Part shown: positions 1 through 7,607 of the stretch, piece after piece
Numbering within the stretch: the stretch's first letter is position 1
How the letters are laid out: each line of letters begins with the position of its first letter
NCBI GenBank assembly: GCA_014238205.1
Contig: JABABM010000001.1
Location: 175,301 to 220,512 of the forward strand
DNA length: 45,212 bases
Direction: 5' to 3'
Source of the DNA: Phycisphaerales bacterium
GTDB taxonomy: Bacteria > Planctomycetota > Phycisphaerae > Phycisphaerales > SM1A02
Position numbers and translations under genes: made by a program
The notes under the pieces: model-generated
The model's database searches: none
Told to the model about the DNA's origin: nothing
What the model saw: only the letters and a program-made list of their open reading frames with translations

Positions 1-1477
1 AAATATGCACATCGCGAACCTCGAAACAAGCACGCTTCCTGTTGAGGCCGCCGGGGCCCAGTGCAGAGAGGCGTCGCTCATGTACGAGCATGGACAAGGG
101 GTTCGTCTGGTCGACGACCTGGGACAGTTCACTTCGACCGAAGAAGAAGTCGATGGCGCTGCTGATGGACTTGGAGTTGACCAGATCCGCAATCTTGCTC
201 AGCTCGTCGGCATCCTTCACGCTCATCCGCTCCTGGACGGTGCGACGGAGTTTCAGGAAACCCTTCCGCATCTCCTCGACGGCAAGTTCATCGAGCGTTC
301 GAAGTCGGCGATTGCCCAGGTGATCGATGTCATCGATGTGGGCCTTGTTCTTCTTGGAACGAAGGTCGAGGATGTATCGCATCACGGAGAGGAAATCCTC
401 TGCGCGGATCGACATGACATCCTCTGGGACATCCATGTCGAACTTCCGGTTGATACGGAATCGGCCGACCTTTCCAAGGCGATACCTGTTCTCGTCGAAG
501 AACTTCTCCTTGAAGAGGCTGCGGGCCTTCTCGACCTGGGGCGGATTGCCGGGACGAAGCCGTCCATAGATGCGCAGCAGGGCGGCCTCGTGCTCCGTGG
601 CCTCTGCCATGAAGTCAAGGCGTTCCATTGCAAGGGTGTTGAGGATCAGTGGATCACTCGGGTCCTGGACGATGCGGATCTTCTTGATCGAGGAACTCTG
701 GATGGCGTCGATTGCATCGCCGATGGGTTCACCGACGCGGCAGAGCTCTTCGCCTTCCTCGTTGAGAATCAACTCCGCGGAGTAATGCTCCGGAAGGAGG
801 TCTACGACATTCACTTCCGTGACGTCGTAGAACATCTCCAGGATCTTCTCCGTGGAACTGAACTCCTCCTCGAGTGCACGAAGGAAGATCGTCGCGGCGA
901 TCTTGGGTGACTGGTCGATCTTCATCGCCAGTACGTCCTTCTTCGTTACTTCAAGTTCGATCCAGGAGCCTCGCTCGGGAATGATCCGTGCGCCGTGCAG
1001 GGGGCGGTCGCCAAGATTGTCGGCCTCGTTGAAGTCCACGCCGGGTGAGCGGTGGAGCTGGCTGACAATGACTCGTTCTGCACCATTGACGATGAACTCG
1101 CCACCGCCACGCATGATCGGAATCTCGCCAAGGTAGATTTCTTCCTCGGGTATTTCGGAAATGCCTTCGCGTACGAGGCGCACACCGATGCGGAACGGCA
1201 TGCCGTAGGTCAGGCGCAGTTCCTTGCATTCATCAGGTGTGTATCGAGGCTTGTCGAGCTTGTAGTACAAGTACTCAAGCTTCATCGAGCCGTCATACGA
1301 TTCAATGGGGAAGACCTCATTCATGAGGCTTTCAAGACCCACTGTCCTGTCGCGTTCATCGAACGCCTTGCCAGCTTGGATAAAGCGTTCGTATGCGCCC
1401 AATTGCACCTGAGTCAACTCAGGTACGGGTATCGCATCACCGCGCTTGGAGAAGTCGCGTACAGTCCGGGACGCCAT
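1..1477 (-). CDS. rpoB: RNA polymerase beta subunit RpoB, N-terminal part (runs off the window)
   Basis: About 492 N-terminal codons of the beta subunit of DNA-directed RNA polymerase; the rest lies beyond base 1. The minus-strand reading has no stop and gives recognisable RpoB blocks: the early segment with [20 protein letters not shown], the segment [11 protein letters not shown], and the region around the rifampicin pocket with [18 protein letters not shown] followed by [13 protein letters not shown]. The ATG at 1477 is preceded by a GAGGTG Shine-Dalgarno about 6 nt upstream. It is the last gene seen of an rplK-rplA-rplJ-rplL-rpoB series; rpoC would be expected next. Long plus-strand ORFs within it are antisense shadows. 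Confidence 0.98.
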   Translation of the reverse strand, partial: MASRTVRDFSKRGDAIPVPELTQVQLGAYERFIQAGKAFDERDRTVGLESLMNEVFPIESYDGSMKLEYLYYKLDKPRYTPDECKELRLTYGMPFRIGVRLVREGISEIPEEEIYLGEIPIMRGGGEFIVNGAERVIVSQLHRSPGVDFNEADNLGDRPLHGARIIPERGSWIELEVTKKDVLAMKIDQSPKIAATIFLRALEEEFSSTEKILEMFYDVTEVNVVDLLPEHYSAELILNEEGEELCRVGEPIGDAIDAIQSSSIKKIRIVQDPSDPLILNTLAMERLDFMAEATEHEAALLRIYGRLRPGNPPQVEKARSLFKEKFFDENRYRLGKVGRFRINRKFDMDVPEDVMSIRAEDFLSVMRYILDLRSKKNKAHIDDIDHLGNRRLRTLDELAVEEMRKGFLKLRRTVQERMSVKDADELSKIADLVNSKSISSAIDFFFGRSELSQVVDQTNPLSMLVHERRLSALGPGGLNRKRACFEVRDVHI

Positions 1478-1753
1478 GCACTCACCTCATTAAGGGCAAA
1501 TCGTCTTCGCCTAACCCAACTTGTCGAAAAGCAGGGAACAAACTTGAGAAAAAGTTGTTGTCATACGCCGAGCACCGCATATTACGGATGCCAGGGCGGT
1601 TTCTCAACACCCACGCAAACCCTATTCCATTTTTTTCTGGCCAATTTGCTCCAAGGGGGCCGATGTACCCGCCCAATTTGCCGAATTTCGACTCTGGTTG
1701 GCCTGAAACGATGATTTTGGTCAAATATTCTTGTCTCACGTCTCAAAAATGAA

Positions 1754-1783
1754 CAGGCTCCGAGACCTGGGCCTCGGAGCCTG
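1754..1783 (-). terminator. Attenuator/terminator hairpin between rplL and rpoB
   Basis: An 11-bp perfect stem (1754-1764 with 1773-1783) and 8-nt loop lie 26 nt after the rplL stop. In the minus direction the hairpin is followed by TTCATTTTTG, so it has the form of an intrinsic terminator. In E. coli a partial terminator in this same rplL-rpoB gap lowers transcription of rpoBC relative to the ribosomal genes; a similar role is inferred here. The remainder of the 331-nt gap (1478-1753) shows no gene and no convincing promoter. Confidence 0.8.
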
Positions 1784-1808
1784 CTGCAAGTGCCTGTAAA
1801 TACCAGCC

Positions 1809-2294
1809 TTACTTGAGGTTGACGACGCCTCCGGCCTCTTCAATCTTGGCCTTCAGTTCGTCTGCTTCTTCCTTGGAGGCCTTTTCCTTGATGGCGGTTG
1901 GGGCATCATCAACGATGGCCTTGGCTTCCTTCAGACCCAGTCCTGTCGCCTCGCGGACGACCTTGATGACCTGGATCTTCTTGTCGCCGGAAGACTCGAG
2001 CACGACATCGAACTCAGTCTGTTCTTCATCACCATCATCGCCACCACCAGCCGGTCCGGCCATCATGACGCCGCCTCCAGCTGCGGGTTCGATGTTGTAG
2101 GTGTCCTTCATGTAGTCAGCAAGGTCGACCGCTTCCTTGAGGGTCAACTGGGCAATGTCATCACCCAGGGTGCTGATCTTCTTGTCAAACGACTTGGCTT
2201 CTGCCGGTGCAGGAGCTTCAGTCGTTGCGGCTGCTTCTGTTGCTTCTGCTGCATCATTCGTTTCTTCTGCGTTGTTTGCTGCTTCTTCAGACAT
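1809..2294 (-). CDS. rplL: 50S ribosomal protein L7/L12
   Basis: Stalk protein of the large ribosomal subunit that recruits translational GTPases. The C-terminal domain is classical: [28 protein letters not shown] and the ending [10 protein letters not shown]. The start MSEEAANN is chosen over an upstream in-frame ATG because it is preceded by AAGGAAAGTGAG and begins the acidic L12-type N-terminus. At 161 residues it is longer than the usual 120-130; the excess is an Ala/Glu/Thr/Pro-rich stretch (roughly residues 1-35) before the dimerisation region. It follows rplJ after 94 nt and precedes the attenuator and rpoB. Confidence 0.96.
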   Translation of the reverse strand: MSEEAANNAEETNDAAEATEAAATTEAPAPAEAKSFDKKISTLGDDIAQLTLKEAVDLADYMKDTYNIEPAAGGGVMMAGPAGGGDDGDEEQTEFDVVLESSGDKKIQVIKVVREATGLGLKEAKAIVDDAPTAIKEKASKEEADELKAKIEEAGGVVNLK

Positions 2295-2388
2295 GTCTGG
2301 TCTCACTTTCCTTCGTTGTATCTTCACTCAAGAGGAGCCGCCGTGCGACTTTTAACCCCGGGGGGCCAGTTGGGTGATGATGTGTTGT

Positions 2389-2937
2389 TCAGTTCTTCAC
2401 CTTCTCGACGACCTCACCTTTTTCAAGCCGTTCTTCTACTTCCTTGACGATTCCCATGATGCCCGAGCCGGGGCTCGTTGCGATACTCATGAGTTTCGAG
2501 CCTGGTGACAGGACAAGCTGGATGACCAGCCCCTTCGACTCGTCGAGGGTCGGGTACTTGCTGAGTTCCTTGACCCCGGAATCTCCGTCGAAGTACTCCC
2601 CATCAAGAAGGGCGCCCTTCAGGTCGAGGTGTTCAACCTTCTTCGCCCAGTCGACGAGTTCGCGAGCGACATCGACGACCGATTCTCCGCCGTAGCAGAG
2701 TGCCGTGGGGCCATCGAGGGCTGGCAGGATGTTCTCCAGCGCCGTGCCACCGAAGGCATCACGGGCAAGCGTATTTCGCAAGACCGTGATGCGGATGTTC
2801 TTTGAATGCAGGTCCAGTCGAAGGGCATTGTTCTCATTGGCCTCGATGCCCCTGATATCAATCAAAAGGGCCTCGGAAAGGTCATTGAAGCGGTCCCTGT
2901 AACTGTCGACCATCATTTTCTTGATGTGCTTGCTCAT
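2389..2937 (-). CDS. rplJ: 50S ribosomal protein L10
   Basis: Base of the ribosomal stalk; binds 23S rRNA and carries L12 dimers on its C-terminal helix. 182 residues, as expected. Visible features are the basic start MSKHIKKMMVDSYRDRF, the core segment with SKNIRITVLRNTLARDAF, and the charged C-terminal helix EVEERLEKGEV. The start is set at 2937, where its ATGA overlaps the rplA stop (4-nt overlap, translational coupling). A longer in-frame reading into rplA is rejected because it lies inside the L1 coding sequence. Confidence 0.96.
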   Translation of the reverse strand: MSKHIKKMMVDSYRDRFNDLSEALLIDIRGIEANENNALRLDLHSKNIRITVLRNTLARDAFGGTALENILPALDGPTALCYGGESVVDVARELVDWAKKVEHLDLKGALLDGEYFDGDSGVKELSKYPTLDESKGLVIQLVLSPGSKLMSIATSPGSGIMGIVKEVEERLEKGEVVEKVKN

Positions 2938-3683
2938 GATGCTGCCACCTCCACTGAGGGCGTCATCGTGCCGGAAATCACGCATTTCTTCATGTAGATT
3001 CCCTTGACGGACGCGGGACGCAGTTTCTCGATCGTATCCAGGAAGAAGGTCAGGTTTGCCGTCAGATCCTCTTCGGCGAAACTCATCTTCCCGATGACGC
3101 AATGGATGTTCCCGCCATCGTCATTGCGATATTCAGCCTTGCCGGCTGCGAATTCCTGGACTGCAGTCGCCGGATCGGGTGTAACGGTGCCTGCCTTGGG
3201 TGAGGGCATCAGGCCCTTTGGCCCCAGAACACGCCCCAGGCCGCCTACGACCTTCATCATGTCAGGAGAGGCAATGGCAACATCAAAGTCGAACCAGCCA
3301 TCAGTGATCTTCTTTGCCAGTTCTTCGCCGCCTGCTTCAACAGCTCCGGCAGCCTTCAAATCGTCGATCTTGTCGTTCTGGCAGAAGCAGATGACGCGAG
3401 CAGCTTTCCCGACACCCTTGGGCATCGAGAGGGCGCCACGCAACTGCTGATCGGCTTGCCTGGGATCGATGCCAAGGTGCACGCAGCATTCGACGGTTTC
3501 GTCGAACTTGGCATGGGAACAGGACTTAAGAAGGCTTACTGCTTCGGCGGGGGACATGCCATTGCTGTTGGCCCTGATCTGTTCCAGGTTGGTTCGCTGC
3601 CGACGGCTGCGGTGATTCCGACGCCTTCGGTAGAGTCTTGCAGGGAAGGTTCCCTCTGTTCTTGGAGTCTTCTCGTCAGTCAT
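2934..3683 (-). CDS. rplA: 50S ribosomal protein L1
   Basis: L1 binds 23S rRNA at the E-site stalk and in many bacteria represses its own mRNA. 249 residues. Family blocks seen: SPAEAVSLLK near the N-terminus, ALSMPKGVGKAARVICFC, and the signature VVGGLGRVLGPKGLMPSPK followed by GTVTPD. The start at 3683 overlaps the rplK stop by 8 nt (ATGACTGA). The first 50 or so residues differ from common L1 proteins: they are very Arg-rich (RRRRNHRSRRQR), presumably an rRNA-contacting extension. Confidence 0.96.
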   Translation of the reverse strand: MTDEKTPRTEGTFPARLYRRRRNHRSRRQRTNLEQIRANSNGMSPAEAVSLLKSCSHAKFDETVECCVHLGIDPRQADQQLRGALSMPKGVGKAARVICFCQNDKIDDLKAAGAVEAGGEELAKKITDGWFDFDVAIASPDMMKVVGGLGRVLGPKGLMPSPKAGTVTPDPATAVQEFAAGKAEYRNDDGGNIHCVIGKMSFAEEDLTANLTFFLDTIEKLRPASVKGIYMKKCVISGTMTPSVEVAAS

Positions 3684-4110
3684 TGAGCGAGCCCTCCACT
3701 TCAATGCCCATCGAGCGGGCTGTTCCAGCGATGACACGCATGGCGGATTCGACCGTTGCGCTGTTCAAGTCGTTCATCTTCTCTTCCGCGATGGCACGGA
3801 CCTGGTCACGTGTGACCGAACCCACGATTTCGAGGGGATTCCCAGATCCCTTCTCAACACCTGCGGCATCCCTGAGCAGGACGGCAGCGGGGGAAGACTT
3901 GATTTCGAAGTCGAATGACCGGTCATGGAAGACCGTGATGAGGCAGCCCACGACCTTGCCATTGAGGTCCTTGGTCCGGTCATTGAAGGCCTGGATGAAC
4001 TGCCCGGGATTGATGCCATTGGCACCAAGGGCCGGTCCGATCGGGGGGGCAGGCGTAGCCTGGCCTCCCGGCGCAGTAATCTTGAATTGCTTTGTGATCT
4101 GCTTGGCCAT
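3676..4110 (-). CDS. rplK: 50S ribosomal protein L11
   Basis: Component of the GTPase-associated centre of the large subunit. 144 residues, normal length. The N-terminal domain reads PAPPIGPALGANGINPGQF, the hallmark L11 segment, and the rRNA-binding C-terminal domain contains VRAIAEEKMNDLN and AGTARSMGIEVEG. The start at MAKQITKQ (4110) has a strong GGAGGACAC ribosome binding site; a longer in-frame reading has none. First gene of the rplKAJL-rpoB series. The secE-nusG pair commonly found immediately upstream is absent here; an FHA gene lies upstream instead. Confidence 0.97.
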   Translation of the reverse strand: MAKQITKQFKITAPGGQATPAPPIGPALGANGINPGQFIQAFNDRTKDLNGKVVGCLITVFHDRSFDFEIKSSPAAVLLRDAAGVEKGSGNPLEIVGSVTRDQVRAIAEEKMNDLNSATVESAMRVIAGTARSMGIEVEGSLND

Positions 4111-4213
4111 GTGTCCTCCTGCCTCCCACCTTCCTGGATTCCATGAGTGCGGGTCCGGCCAAGGCCCCGCTGGAGTGAAAGTGGTCCATACGGTTTCAAA
4201 TTGTGAGCCGGGC

Positions 4214-4242
4214 ACCTTACCCCAGGCGGTCCTGTTCAGCAA
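4214..4242 (-). promoter_or_regulatory. Candidate promoter for the rplKAJL-rpoBC operon
   Basis: In the 170-nt gap upstream of rplK the minus strand carries TTGCTG (4237-4242), a 17-nt spacer and TAAGGT (4214-4219). Spacing is ideal but both boxes are only partial matches to the sigma-70 consensus. It would give a leader of roughly 100 nt, where L1-mediated feedback could act; no such site was identified. Confidence 0.3.
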
Positions 4243-4280
4243 GGGCAACGTGGGATGAAGCTCCGCCAGGCAGCCTTGAA

Positions 4281-4727
4281 TCAGCCCTCGGAAAGAGTCT
4301 GTGATTTCCAGGGTGGGTCCAGGGGCCAGCTGTCATCGGATTCAACTACTTGACTGCTGTCGAGGTTGTCAGCGTATTCACGAGCTTCCTCGGCAGTTTC
4401 GTATGTATCCCGCAGGAATAGGGCGTGCGTAGTTCCAATGCAGATCATCAAGCCCTCTTCAAGTGGAATGGGATCCTTGACGATCTGGCCGTTGATGGTT
4501 GTCCCATTACTTGACCCCAGGTCCTCGATCATCCACTTGTTGGTCTTGATGCCGCTTCCATCAAGGGTGTCGCCGGATTGACGGGAGATCTTGCAGTGAT
4601 TCCGCGAGGCTTTCTCGTCAACGAGTTGGATGGCACAGTCATCGCCTCGACCAATGACATGCTCCATGTCATCAAGTGCGTACATGTGGCCTTCATGGGG
4701 TCCAGAAACAACGACGAGGCATGGCAT
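4281..4727 (-). CDS. FHA-domain protein
   Basis: Small (148 aa) single-domain forkhead-associated protein, a phosphothreonine-peptide reader. The FHA hallmarks are present in order: VIGRGDDCAIQL (GR), KASRNHCKI (S..H), and DLGSSNGTTINGQ (the SSNGT...NG turn). The C-terminal 40 residues are acidic and probably flexible (DSSQVVESDDSWPLD). The start at 4727 is chosen for its AAGGAG site 8 nt upstream; an alternative ATG at 4772 overlaps the amidohydrolase stop as ATGA but lacks an SD. It lies downstream of the M20 gene in the same direction. Which kinase it partners with is not evident. Confidence 0.85.
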   Translation of the reverse strand: MPCLVVVSGPHEGHMYALDDMEHVIGRGDDCAIQLVDEKASRNHCKISRQSGDTLDGSGIKTNKWMIEDLGSSNGTTINGQIVKDPIPLEEGLMICIGTTHALFLRDTYETAEEAREYADNLDSSQVVESDDSWPLDPPWKSQTLSEG

Positions 4728-4768
4728 GCGATTTCTCCTTCTCAGTTTCCTGACGGCCAGACAGCCTA

Positions 4769-5983
4769 TCATTTTCTGGCCAGATCGTTCAATGCGAGTG
4801 TGCAGAACATCTCGATGCCGGTTGCGATCACGTTGTCATTGAAATCAAAGCAGGGATGGTGCAGGAGCGGAATCGAGTCCTGGTCGGCGGGGAGGAGCCC
4901 GAGGACGAAGAAGCAGGAGGGGACATGTTCACAGTAGTAGGAGAAGTCCTCGGCTCCCATGCCAGGTGCTTCGAGCAGTTGAACCTGTTCTTCGCCGAAG
5001 AGTGATTCCGCGGTTTCAAGGACCGTATCGACTTCGCCTGGGTCGTTGCGGGTGACGGGATACCCGACGTGGTACTCCAGGTTCGCCTTGCAGCCGTGGG
5101 CGGCAGCAACAGTCTCCACGACCTGGTCGAGACGCATTCGCACGGTCGACATGGCGTCATCATCGAGTGCCCGCACGGTACCTGCCATCGTGCAGGTTTC
5201 AGGAATGATGTTGAACGCCGAACCGGCGTTGAACATGGTTACGGAGATGACGGCACCCTGTACTGGATCGACGTTTCTCGAGACGATCGACTGGATCGCC
5301 TGCACGATTGCTGCCGAGGCAACGATGGGATCCCGCGTTGCATGCGGCATGGCTGCATGTCCACCGACGCCAGTCACCGTGATGTCGAAGCGATCCGCTG
5401 CCGCAAGCATCGGCCCGGGCCGCGTACTGATCATGTTCAAAGGAAGGATCGGCCAGCCGTGCAGGCCGTACATGCGAGAAACGGAAGGACCGATGACCTT
5501 CCCGTCAAGGCAGCCATCCTCGACCATGCGTTTGCCACCACCGCCACCTTCTTCGGCAGGTTGGAAGAGGAATGTCACTGGATTGGGCAGTGTTCCTTCT
5601 CCAGCAACCTGTGCAAGAACACGCGCAGTTCCAACGAGGATCGTGGTATGTCCATCGTGCCCGCATGCGTGCATGACACCCTCATTGACCGACGCGTAGT
5701 CGAGTCCGGTCTGCTCGAGAATCGGCAGGGCATCCATGTCGGCACGCAGGCCGACGGCCTGCTCGGTTTCACCAGGAAGGTGTCCGAGTACACCGGTGCC
5801 GCCTGCGAGGCCATCAACGAACTCGACCCCGGCTTCGGTCAAGGCCTTGCAGACCTCTCCAGAGGTCCGATGTTCCTCGTACCCCAGTTCCGGGTGGGTG
5901 TGGAGGTCATGCCTGAACTCGATGAGTTGGGGCATGATGGAACTGATTCGTTTCCTGAGTGATGCAGTCGTTTCGGTCGTCAT
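4769..5983 (-). CDS. M20D-family amidohydrolase (N-acyl-amino acid/hippurate hydrolase type)
   Basis: 404-residue zinc-dependent amidohydrolase that would remove acyl groups from N-acyl amino acids or related amides. The M20D signature is plain: RHDLHTHPELGYEEHRT near residue 24, GLRADMDALP near 78, MHACGHDGHT at 104-113 (Cys107 and His109 as metal ligands), QPAEEGGGGG at 141-150 with the catalytic Glu pair, GLHGWP at 173, and GAEDFSYY near the C-terminus. No signal peptide is visible, so it is probably cytoplasmic. There is no Shine-Dalgarno; a TACCCT box sits 7 nt before the ATG, suggesting a leaderless mRNA. Exact substrate cannot be read from sequence. Confidence 0.92.
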   Translation of the reverse strand: MTTETTASLRKRISSIMPQLIEFRHDLHTHPELGYEEHRTSGEVCKALTEAGVEFVDGLAGGTGVLGHLPGETEQAVGLRADMDALPILEQTGLDYASVNEGVMHACGHDGHTTILVGTARVLAQVAGEGTLPNPVTFLFQPAEEGGGGGKRMVEDGCLDGKVIGPSVSRMYGLHGWPILPLNMISTRPGPMLAAADRFDITVTGVGGHAAMPHATRDPIVASAAIVQAIQSIVSRNVDPVQGAVISVTMFNAGSAFNIIPETCTMAGTVRALDDDAMSTVRMRLDQVVETVAAAHGCKANLEYHVGYPVTRNDPGEVDTVLETAESLFGEEQVQLLEAPGMGAEDFSYYCEHVPSCFFVLGLLPADQDSIPLLHHPCFDFNDNVIATGIEMFCTLALNDLARK

Positions 5984-5990
5984 GCCCGAC

Positions 5991-5996
5991 AGGGTA
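5991..5996 (-). promoter_or_regulatory. -10-like TACCCT box, leaderless start of the M20 amidohydrolase
   Basis: Minus-strand TACCCT ends exactly 7 nt before the ATG at 5983. No SD and no recognisable -35 are present. The box sits just beyond the stop of the upstream release-factor-like gene. Confidence 0.5.
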
Positions 5997-6013
5997 CCTG
6001 CTTGTGGTCGGCA

Positions 6014-6526
6014 TTACGATCGGAGAACGGGAAATCCACGTTCAGCGCGGCCTTCATTGACCATCCCCATGGCAGTTGGTTCATGTCGAAGCAGTCGTGT
6101 CAACTGCGACATCGTGATGCCAAGTCGACCTGCTGCGCCACCGACATCAAAACCTTGCTCGCTGATGACATCGAGCGCTTCTGCTAGCAGGGCCGGGTAG
6201 TCGGGGTGCTTCGGGTTGACGGGCAGTTTCGTACCACTCCGCCTGCGGTTCCACAGAACGCTCGGTTCACGACGTGGATGCTCCGACCGATGACCGATGG
6301 CGAGTTTCAACCTGAGTCGGCGGAGTGCCATCGAGCGATTTGCCTTCTGCTCACGTCGTTCAGAGGCGGTCGCCTGCATCCCGGTTGGTTCATGGGTATA
6401 GGTGACGGAGGTACTGCGCCGGTTCCGGTGCTGGCCACCGGGGCCGGTGCCCTGTCCAGCTGTCATGCTGCACTGCTTGAGCAGTTGTGCGTTGTCCAGT
6501 GCTGCGGGATGTACGTGGAGGGGCAT
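6014..6526 (-). CDS. Small RF-1-domain (GGQ) peptide-release-factor-like protein
   Basis: 170-residue protein carrying the catalytic loop of class I release factors: TAGQGTGPGGQHRNRRST, with GGQ at residues 30-32, followed by a basic helix TASERREQKANRSMALRRL. This resembles ArfB/YaeJ-type hydrolases that free peptides from stalled ribosomes, and there is no room for the codon-recognition domains of RF1/RF2. Unlike ArfB, the last 65 residues are not a purely basic tail but a helical segment (LAEALDVISEQGFDVGGAA then LGITMSQLTRLLR) that looks helix-turn-helix-like. The start at 6526 has GAGGAATCCG before the ATG; tsaD ends 11 nt upstream, so the two are probably co-transcribed. Confidence 0.85.
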   Translation of the reverse strand: MPLHVHPAALDNAQLLKQCSMTAGQGTGPGGQHRNRRSTSVTYTHEPTGMQATASERREQKANRSMALRRLRLKLAIGHRSEHPRREPSVLWNRRRSGTKLPVNPKHPDYPALLAEALDVISEQGFDVGGAAGRLGITMSQLTRLLRHEPTAMGMVNEGRAERGFPVLRS

Positions 6527-6537
6527 CGGATTCCTCG

Positions 6538-7584
6538 TCAATTCCTGCTGCGTGCGTGGGCACTGAGTGTTGAATCGGACACGAGGCCGGCTTCCAGAAG
6601 CGGGTGGGCGAGTCCGGCGATCATCGCCGCATTGTCCATGCAGTAGTCCAGGGCCGGAAGGCGAAGCACTACGCCCCGTGCCTCGCACGTTTCCCCGAGT
6701 ACGCGGCGTACCCTCCTGTTGGCACTCACGCCACCACCCACGACAAGGGAGGAGGCTTCATGTTGATCAAGGGCACGTTCGACCTTCAGTCTGACCGCCT
6801 CGACGGCAGCGCGTTGGAACGATGCGGCCAGGTCCCGACGACGCTGTGCATCCAGGTCGGAGGCATCGCGTTGGAACCGTGCCTCGGCGCCGCGGCCGAC
6901 GGGTTGGCCTCGAACCGCGTGCAGGAGAGATGTCTTCAGCCCGCTGTAGGAGAAGTCGAGGCTGTCCGGGGCAAGCCGTGCGATCGGGAAGTCGACTGCC
7001 GACTCGTCCCCCTGTTCGGCCAGGGCATCGATGGCTGCTCCACCGGGCCAGCCCAGCCCCAGCAGCACGGCCGCCTTGTCGAAGGCTTCACCAATGGCAT
7101 CGTCAATGGTGTGGCCGAGGAGTTCCAGATGAAGTGGATCCTGCATGCGGGAGAGCGTCGTGTGCCCACCCGAGATGACCAGGCCCAGTGCCGGGCATTC
7201 AAGTTCATGGGAACCAAGGCAGGGTGACCAGAGATGGGCGTGCAGGTGGTCGACACCGACAAGTGGCTTCTGCAGGGACCAGGCCAGCGACTTTGCGGCT
7301 GCAACACCTGTCAACAGTGAGCCGATGAGCCCGGGTTGGTAACTGACGGCGATTGCATCGATGTCACCAAGGGCGATGCCCGCTTCACGCACGGCGGACT
7401 CGATGACGGGGCCGATCCGTTCAAGGTGGGCGCGGCTGGCAAGTTCGGGCACGACACCGTCGAATCGTTCGTGCAGGTCATGCTGCGTGGCGATGATGTT
7501 TGAACGGACATCACGACCCCCGATGACGACGGCTGCGGCCGTTTCATCGCAACTGCTCTCGATGCCGAGAATCACCTGGTCCAT
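6538..7584 (-). CDS. tsaD: tRNA N6-threonylcarbamoyladenosine transferase subunit TsaD
   Basis: 348-residue TsaD/Kae1 family protein that, with TsaB and TsaE, installs t6A37 on ANN-decoding tRNAs. Signature blocks: GIESSCDETAAAVV at the N-terminus, PELASRAHLERI, the metal-binding VDHLHAHLWSP (HxxxH), VISGGHTTL, and LGWPGGAAID; the C-terminal ASKH-fold segment is VVGGGVSANRRVR. Length is normal. It follows the S41 protease by 23 nt and precedes the release-factor-like gene by 11 nt, forming a translation-quality pair with the latter. A GGGAAC stretch is the only possible weak SD. Confidence 0.97.
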   Translation of the reverse strand: MDQVILGIESSCDETAAAVVIGGRDVRSNIIATQHDLHERFDGVVPELASRAHLERIGPVIESAVREAGIALGDIDAIAVSYQPGLIGSLLTGVAAAKSLAWSLQKPLVGVDHLHAHLWSPCLGSHELECPALGLVISGGHTTLSRMQDPLHLELLGHTIDDAIGEAFDKAAVLLGLGWPGGAAIDALAEQGDESAVDFPIARLAPDSLDFSYSGLKTSLLHAVRGQPVGRGAEARFQRDASDLDAQRRRDLAASFQRAAVEAVRLKVERALDQHEASSLVVGGGVSANRRVRRVLGETCEARGVVLRLPALDYCMDNAAMIAGLAHPLLEAGLVSDSTLSAHARSRN

Positions 7585-7607
7585 GCGTTTGTTCCCGTCG
7601 TACCTGA

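Noticed and set aside
5..1714. Long plus-strand ORFs (301 and 220 aa) at the window start
   Set aside because: They are antisense to rpoB, whose minus-strand translation matches RpoB throughout; they have no recognisable protein features.
5069..5962. Plus-strand ORF of 297 aa
   Set aside because: Antisense shadow of the M20 amidohydrolase, which carries all family motifs.
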